Positions 59,363 through 64,000 of a stretch of 64,000 bases of DNA are shown in pieces. How positions within the stretch are numbered: the stretch's first letter is position 1; every line of letters begins with the position of its first letter. This DNA is from JAFEDN01 sp963697455 (lineage in GTDB: Bacteria > Pseudomonadota > Gammaproteobacteria > Coxiellales > Coxiellaceae): positions 1 through 64,000 of the forward strand of contig CAVOOI010000029.1 in the NCBI GenBank assembly GCA_963697455.1, read 5' to 3'. A program made the position numbers and the translations under genes. Below the pieces are notes generated by a model. That model ran no database searches, was not told where the DNA came from, and worked only from the letters and a program-made list of their open reading frames with translations.

Positions 59363-62300
59363 ATGGATAAAAAACAGCCGCCAGCCCTAAAAGATAAAGC
59401 CAAACCAAGGAGTGAGATAAAATGCACAGGCGTTTCAAACAAAGTTCGTCTTCAAGTCATGTCCGAATGTGGCGGCATGTGTTGTCATCCTGAATGTAGC
59501 AAACTCTTATATCAAGAAGAAAAAGGTTCTCTTGTAGGAGAATGCGCTCATATTATTTCTCGAAATTCCGGTGGCCCAAGAAACGATGATCGTGTCTCCC
59601 AAAAAGAAAGAAACCAAGCTCATAATCTTCTTTATCTTTGTCTCGAACATCATAAGATCGTTGATGACCTAGCGAATATAAACAAATATACAGCGGAGAC
59701 ATTAAGAAAGTGGAAAAACGACCGTAAAGAATATATGGATAGAATTAGTAAAAACATTAACCCTAGTTCTCAGACTCTTATCCGTGATATCAGAAAAGCA
59801 AACAATCAAGATAAATCTTTTAAGGACATTCTAAAGAAAATGCTTTTAGTCTGTCGGGATTTAATTTATCGTAATCGCTTAACAGAAGCAGAAATTTTAT
59901 TTAGTCAAATTTCTATTTTCATTTCAGGATTAAATGATTCAGAGCTTATTATTGATTATCAATTGATTAGATCTCTTTTCTATATAAAAGAGGAGAAAAT
60001 TAAAAATTCTAAAGAAATATTATTGGAATTAGCGCAAGAGTTCCCTAACAATATTGAGCTTATGTTTGAATATATAGAAATCTGCAACAATTTTCCAGAA
60101 AGTTCTGATAAAAATAATGAATTTGAACAAAAATTCCGACAAATTGATCCAGAAAATCCTCGGATTCTCTTAATAGCTTTAGAAAGGATGTATATTAATA
60201 AACAAAAATTTGATGAAAACGTTTCTATTTCCAGTATCGATAACCTGCTTATTAAGAGTAAATTTTTACGTATATGTGCGCTTTTAGCTTACGATAACGG
60301 AGAAAAAAGCAAAAGTGAAATTTTGATTAACGAATGGGAAAATCAGCAACCTGACTCCACTAAACCTCATTTAATTAGAACCTTGTTTAAAATTTCAGAC
60401 TTACTCAACAATCAAACTTTAAACCCAGATAAATTAATGCACGGATTAGATATCTTACAAGAAGTGGAAAAGAAGATAGCGCTTAAAAACCCCTTACATA
60501 TCAGAGAAAAAATAGCTTTATTAACTCAGGAGTTTGTTATATATCGACACTTGTTAGACTACTCTACCGATGTTCCTGATTTAAACGATATGCATAATAG
60601 CATAATTGATCTTATCGAAAAATGTTATTTCAACCCCTTTATTAACGACACTTTAGAACGGCTTCTCCCTCTATGGAAATTAAATGTAGATTATTGGCGA
60701 AAAATAATAAGTAATATATTACATTCTAAGTGTCTTCCTTCTAATAAATTGATTGAGCTATTGTTCTTACAAGCCATACAACACAGTATATTAAAAGAAG
60801 AATTGTGCGACTTCATTAAAAAAACGCATCGTAATGACCTTACTGAACTTATAACTTCAATTTCAAATAAAAATCCTTCTGATATTGCAAATTTACTCAA
60901 TGTTAAAAATGATACGAGTTTTTCCTTAGCTTTTCTGGCATTTTTAGAAGATAAAAAATTAGTTATAAACCTTAAAGGATTAATAAATATAGAACAAGAT
61001 AATATCGATCATGCAAATTTCATATACGCAGAAGCCTTAATACAAAATGGTATGGCATCGGAAGCTCTCGAACTTATAGATAAGATTCCTTTGGAAAGAA
61101 TCAGTTTTTGTACTCTTTTCAAGATTGAAAAGTTAGCCTATGAATATAACTATTGGGATCTTTTTATTAAAATAAGTAATAAGATTATAAAATCTTCAAC
61201 AAAAGAAGACTATAATACCTATATTCATGCCAAATTAGCAATTGCTTATCATTGTCAGAGTGACGATAGCAATGCTGTACAACATGCAGAAAAAGCTTTA
61301 GATAAAGCCGAGTATTTAGATGAACAAATAGCCCAAAAAATTCTTGTTCAAATTGTGAATTCTATTGAATTGATGAAGTCTTCAGAAGCTGCTTGTGATA
61401 TATATTCTAAATATTCTAATATCAAACGTACCTTTTCAATGGCCATCGCCGAATCCCAAATGTACATACAATCAGATTTAGAAAATAAGTTTGATAAAGC
61501 AGTCTCCATCCTTCTCAACGCTTTTTATAGCTTGAAAGAATATAAAGATGAAGTCTTCGCGAAGGCGTTTCATTTAATTAATGAGTTAAACAATTTTAAA
61601 AATATTTCTCTAGAATCTGAAAAAACTATAACAGAGAATTTATTTTTTCAAATTAGCGGATTAGAAAATTGGTTTTATATTGGTGAAGAAGAAAAAAAAT
61701 TAGATGCCATTTTCCTTGCTCCTAACACAGACAATTATGGAGCTATAATAAACAAAAATCTTCAAGAAGAATTTTTTTGGCCAGCCAATAAATTTTCATC
61801 TCCAGATAAAAAGCGTAAGATTACTTATGTATTATCGCCTATAGCATACTTAGTAATACGTTGCCAAGTAGCGATGAATCGAGTAGCTGACCTTGGAACT
61901 GCATCGATTTGGAAGATTAGCCTAGCTGATGAAACTGGACAATTTAACTCTAAGAATTTGATTAAGTTTTTAAAAGAATCTTCTCAAAGAAGAGATAATT
62001 TTTTTGAAACATTTAAAAATAGTTTACTGCCTATCTCATTTTTATGTCAATCAGAAGGAAATATATTTTCTGCCATGAGAAGAATTACTTCAGAACAAAA
62101 AGGTTTCGTATTTTGCAATAATACTAAACCGGAAGATTGGGATAGGCAATTACAAGTAGCAAAAGAAGCTTTGACAGGAAAACCCTGTTTTTTAGATGGT
62201 TTTACAGCACTAATACTTGTAAGAGCTAATATTCTCGAATTAGTGATTAAATCAGTTCCGAATTTATGTACTCCGGCCTCTACGATGCGTCTTTTAAGAG

Positions 62301-63163
62301 AGATAGCCAAGGAAATGTATACTTCTGACAGTCACTTAGGAAGCCTAAATATAGAGAATGGCAGTTTACAATATTCTAAAACAGATAAGGCTGCAGCAGA
62401 AGCTTTTCGAAAAAAGTTAATTGAAGCAGCAAATTTATTAGATAACTCTGAAAGAAAATATAATCTCAAAAGAAATTCTAAAAGTTCTAATGAAAATAAG
62501 CTGGATAATGTTCTGCCGCCATACTTTACAGATACTTTCAGACTCGCTCAGGAAAACAACGTATCTGTTTTAACCGATGATGGGCTTCTTAATATTGCAT
62601 ATACTGCAATGGGCGAAAATAAATTACCCGAACAATTTTCCTCTATAAGTTTAATACAACAAATGAGAGATACAGGCCTCTGTTCATGGGCAGATTATTT
62701 AAATTATTTTTCATTGCTTTGTAGTTACCGCTATTGTTTTCTTTCTATAAGTGCGGACGACTTGAAGAAGTCAATGACTTATTCTTCACCGGGTGGAATT
62801 ATATCAATATCTCCAAAAAATCTTCTCAAATTTAACTTAGAAATGACACTTTCACAAAGTTACGGAATAGACGATCTGACAGCCATAGAGATCATAGCTG
62901 AATTTTTTAAAATGGTAATACTAGATGACTCTATTATTGCAGAAGTTTCTAAAGAAATTTTTGATATTACTATTGTTAAGTCTCTTCAAAAAAGATATTC
63001 AAAAATCTTACTACAAAAAATTTTTCAAAAATCTACTCAAGAAATGCAATTTGATATTTGGCTTACTTCATTAAGTAAACTAAAAATTGAAATCCTTAGA
63101 CACCGACTGCTAAGATTTGAGTATATTTCTACACCCCCCACATGCTTAATGACAGAAGTATAA
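59363..63163 (+). CDS. HNH-TPR-(GreA/B-C-like)-PIN multidomain protein (1266 aa), candidate defence effector
   Basis: Residues 35-125 form an HNH domain: CCHPEC, GECAHIISRNSGGPR, NLLYLCLEHHKIVDD, AETLRKWK; the His, Asn and His residues are present, as in Cap5-like HNH nucleases. Residues 150-740 are helical TPR-like repeats. At about 765-830 a beta domain (NWFYIGEEEKKLDAIFLAPN; ITYVLSPIAYLVI) resembles the C-terminal domain of GreA/GreB. The end (about 930-1130) is PIN-like: PCFLDGFTALILVRANILEL, then AQENNVSVLTDDGLLNIAYT. The whole order recalls the conflict-system architecture PIN-TPR-GreABC (from memory), here with an added HNH nuclease. GGGAG precedes ATG 59363. Confidence 0.65.
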   Translation: MDKKQPPALKDKAKPRSEIKCTGVSNKVRLQVMSECGGMCCHPECSKLLYQEEKGSLVGECAHIISRNSGGPRNDDRVSQKERNQAHNLLYLCLEHHKIVDDLANINKYTAETLRKWKNDRKEYMDRISKNINPSSQTLIRDIRKANNQDKSFKDILKKMLLVCRDLIYRNRLTEAEILFSQISIFISGLNDSELIIDYQLIRSLFYIKEEKIKNSKEILLELAQEFPNNIELMFEYIEICNNFPESSDKNNEFEQKFRQIDPENPRILLIALERMYINKQKFDENVSISSIDNLLIKSKFLRICALLAYDNGEKSKSEILINEWENQQPDSTKPHLIRTLFKISDLLNNQTLNPDKLMHGLDILQEVEKKIALKNPLHIREKIALLTQEFVIYRHLLDYSTDVPDLNDMHNSIIDLIEKCYFNPFINDTLERLLPLWKLNVDYWRKIISNILHSKCLPSNKLIELLFLQAIQHSILKEELCDFIKKTHRNDLTELITSISNKNPSDIANLLNVKNDTSFSLAFLAFLEDKKLVINLKGLINIEQDNIDHANFIYAEALIQNGMASEALELIDKIPLERISFCTLFKIEKLAYEYNYWDLFIKISNKIIKSSTKEDYNTYIHAKLAIAYHCQSDDSNAVQHAEKALDKAEYLDEQIAQKILVQIVNSIELMKSSEAACDIYSKYSNIKRTFSMAIAESQMYIQSDLENKFDKAVSILLNAFYSLKEYKDEVFAKAFHLINELNNFKNISLESEKTITENLFFQISGLENWFYIGEEEKKLDAIFLAPNTDNYGAIINKNLQEEFFWPANKFSSPDKKRKITYVLSPIAYLVIRCQVAMNRVADLGTASIWKISLADETGQFNSKNLIKFLKESSQRRDNFFETFKNSLLPISFLCQSEGNIFSAMRRITSEQKGFVFCNNTKPEDWDRQLQVAKEALTGKPCFLDGFTALILVRANILELVIKSVPNLCTPASTMRLLREIAKEMYTSDSHLGSLNIENGSLQYSKTDKAAAEAFRKKLIEAANLLDNSERKYNLKRNSKSSNENKLDNVLPPYFTDTFRLAQENNVSVLTDDGLLNIAYTAMGENKLPEQFSSISLIQQMRDTGLCSWADYLNYFSLLCSYRYCFLSISADDLKKSMTYSSPGGIISISPKNLLKFNLEMTLSQSYGIDDLTAIEIIAEFFKMVILDDSIIAEVSKEIFDITIVKSLQKRYSKILLQKIFQKSTQEMQFDIWLTSLSKLKIEILRHRLLRFEYISTPPTCLMTEV

Positions 63164-63236
63164 ATTTGAATTTATTATACTATATAAGATCAGTAAACCA
63201 TAGCCGATCAACACCACATCCTACCTCATTAAGCCT

Positions 63237-64000
63237 CTATAGAGCGGTCGATATCGACGATCCACTCGAACCCGCTGAAAAGGATGCACTGGAAGAAGAA
63301 GAGGTTCCTGTTGCAACAGAGTCAGTCACCACACTCGACAGGACTGATAGAGGTGCATATAATCCACCCGGGCGAGTTAGTAAGGACGTGAGTCCAAGTC
63401 CACTCACCATCGCTTGAGTTTGGGCAGTAGTGGGCGCTGCTTTGGGAATACTCAATGCCTGGCATAAGTTTTCTAAATCAGCACGCAATTCTGTACTTAA
63501 CCCGGTAATCGTGAGGGAAGTTGACGTCACTGCTATAGTAGGGGGGTGATCCGAACATACGACTTGCACAATATCTGCTAACTCTTTGAGTGATGATCCA
63601 CAAGGAAGATGAGTGCTAATTTGCAGATGATCCACATCCGCAATCCATTGTGAATCAGCCTCTAATAATGAAGCTCGGAATCTTAAATTCAAATCAATTG
63701 ATTGTCCACCCACATGATTGTATATATACAATAAACCACTATAATAAAGAAGTACACGACCGTCATTCAATAAAGTGACATTCGTTCCCCTTGCTGATGA
63801 AAACTTATCAACATCTTCATAAGATGTCATGCAAAAACCTTTTGTTACGTCCCATACTTTAATACTATTTGCATCAAAACTCATGATGTAACCATTGGGG
63901 AGTGCAATAAGATTTATTAACTGATCTTTGAGTGTTATAGTGAATAGACAAATTCCTTTAACGGCATCCCAAATTTTAAGATAATGTTTTTCAGTTTGGC
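63237..64000 (-). CDS. C-terminal part of a propeller protein paralogous to the giant gene (partial)
   Basis: The frame is open to the right edge. It shows WD-like blades (HYLKIWDAVKGICLF; SIKVWDVTKGFCM) and then the same C-terminal domain as the giant protein at 25.7-29.1 kb: SLTITGLSTELRADLENLCQ against DIPAMDLVEDLENLCQ, and LLEADSQWIADVDHLQI against LLLANAKLQILNRTLIV. It ends in a Ser-rich tail (ATGTSSSSSASFSAGSSGSS). The N-terminal part lies outside the window. It converges on the HNH-TPR-PIN gene with a 73-base gap. Confidence 0.7.
   Translation of the reverse strand, partial: QTEKHYLKIWDAVKGICLFTITLKDQLINLIALPNGYIMSFDANSIKVWDVTKGFCMTSYEDVDKFSSARGTNVTLLNDGRVLLYYSGLLYIYNHVGGQSIDLNLRFRASLLEADSQWIADVDHLQISTHLPCGSSLKELADIVQVVCSDHPPTIAVTSTSLTITGLSTELRADLENLCQALSIPKAAPTTAQTQAMVSGLGLTSLLTRPGGLYAPLSVLSSVVTDSVATGTSSSSSASFSAGSSGSSISTAL

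Noticed and set aside
63142..63417. 91-codon plus-strand frame after the HNH-TPR-PIN gene
   Set aside because: It is antisense to the Ser-rich tail of the propeller paralogue, which has clear homology to the giant gene.

Overview
The window is AT-rich DNA from a gammaproteobacterium. The Legionellales (Legionella, Rickettsiella or Berkiella-like) are the best guess. The reasons are a genomic-island type conjugation cluster (GI-T4SS), several large ankyrin, coiled-coil or lipase proteins of the kind secreted into host cells, a protein ending in a eukaryotic-style CaaX box, and many broken genes. No rRNA or complete tRNA is present, so the placement is inference.

Layout. 1-7.5 kb: decayed accessory DNA. 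It holds a partial zinc-ribbon ORF and IS21-like end repeats, a broken phage-type repressor with two intact palindromic operators, small hypothetical genes, a 20-codon peptide gene with its own terminator, and a 113-bp MITE-like element with 9-bp target duplications. 7.8-9.8 kb: a KfrA-like DNA-binding protein with an autoregulatory palindrome, and a tyrosine integrase broken by two frameshifts. 10.4-21.7 kb: cargo or chromosomal genes: a luciferase-like oxidoreductase, a four-gene operon of effector-like proteins (coiled coil/TM, a tandem duplicate, a CaaX lipase, and an NNC-motif protein), a hybrid histidine kinase coupled to a DUF3050 protein, and a DJ-1/PfpI protein.

21.9-55.6 kb is an integrative conjugative element (ICE). 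It has an SSB, RadC, STY4534-like and ArdA maintenance operon; a HEPN-like gene; a giant ankyrin/beta-propeller protein; a decayed IS; the GI-T4SS operon (PilL-like protein to TIGR03761, all on the minus strand, 49.98 to 31.24 kb); and a replication/regulation operon (Cro-like, phage O-like, DUF6475-like, LuxR-like, HipA). The ICE looks immobilised: the integrase is frameshifted, the VirB4-type ATPase is split and its Walker A Ser/Thr is Cys, and the relaxase-like protein lacks the HHH/HD residues. 55.6-59.3 kb carries small cargo genes and then the 3' half of a tRNA-Thr with clustered 13-bp repeats, probably an attachment site. 59.4-63.2 kb encodes a 1266-residue HNH-TPR-(GreA/B-C-like)-PIN protein, a good candidate defence effector. 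The right edge holds a paralogue of the giant propeller protein.

The most striking observation is a repeated 5'-leader architecture. Five minus-strand leaders (SSB, RadC, the STY4534-like gene, ArdA and the PilL-operon ankyrin gene) and one plus-strand leader (the AlpA-like HTH gene) each contain two helices in the order a-b-a'-b', an H-type pseudoknot. The helix sequences differ but each pairs with itself, which is covariation. In several leaders the last strand can also pair with the Shine-Dalgarno sequence. This suggests a common RNA switch that coordinates translation of scattered ICE genes.
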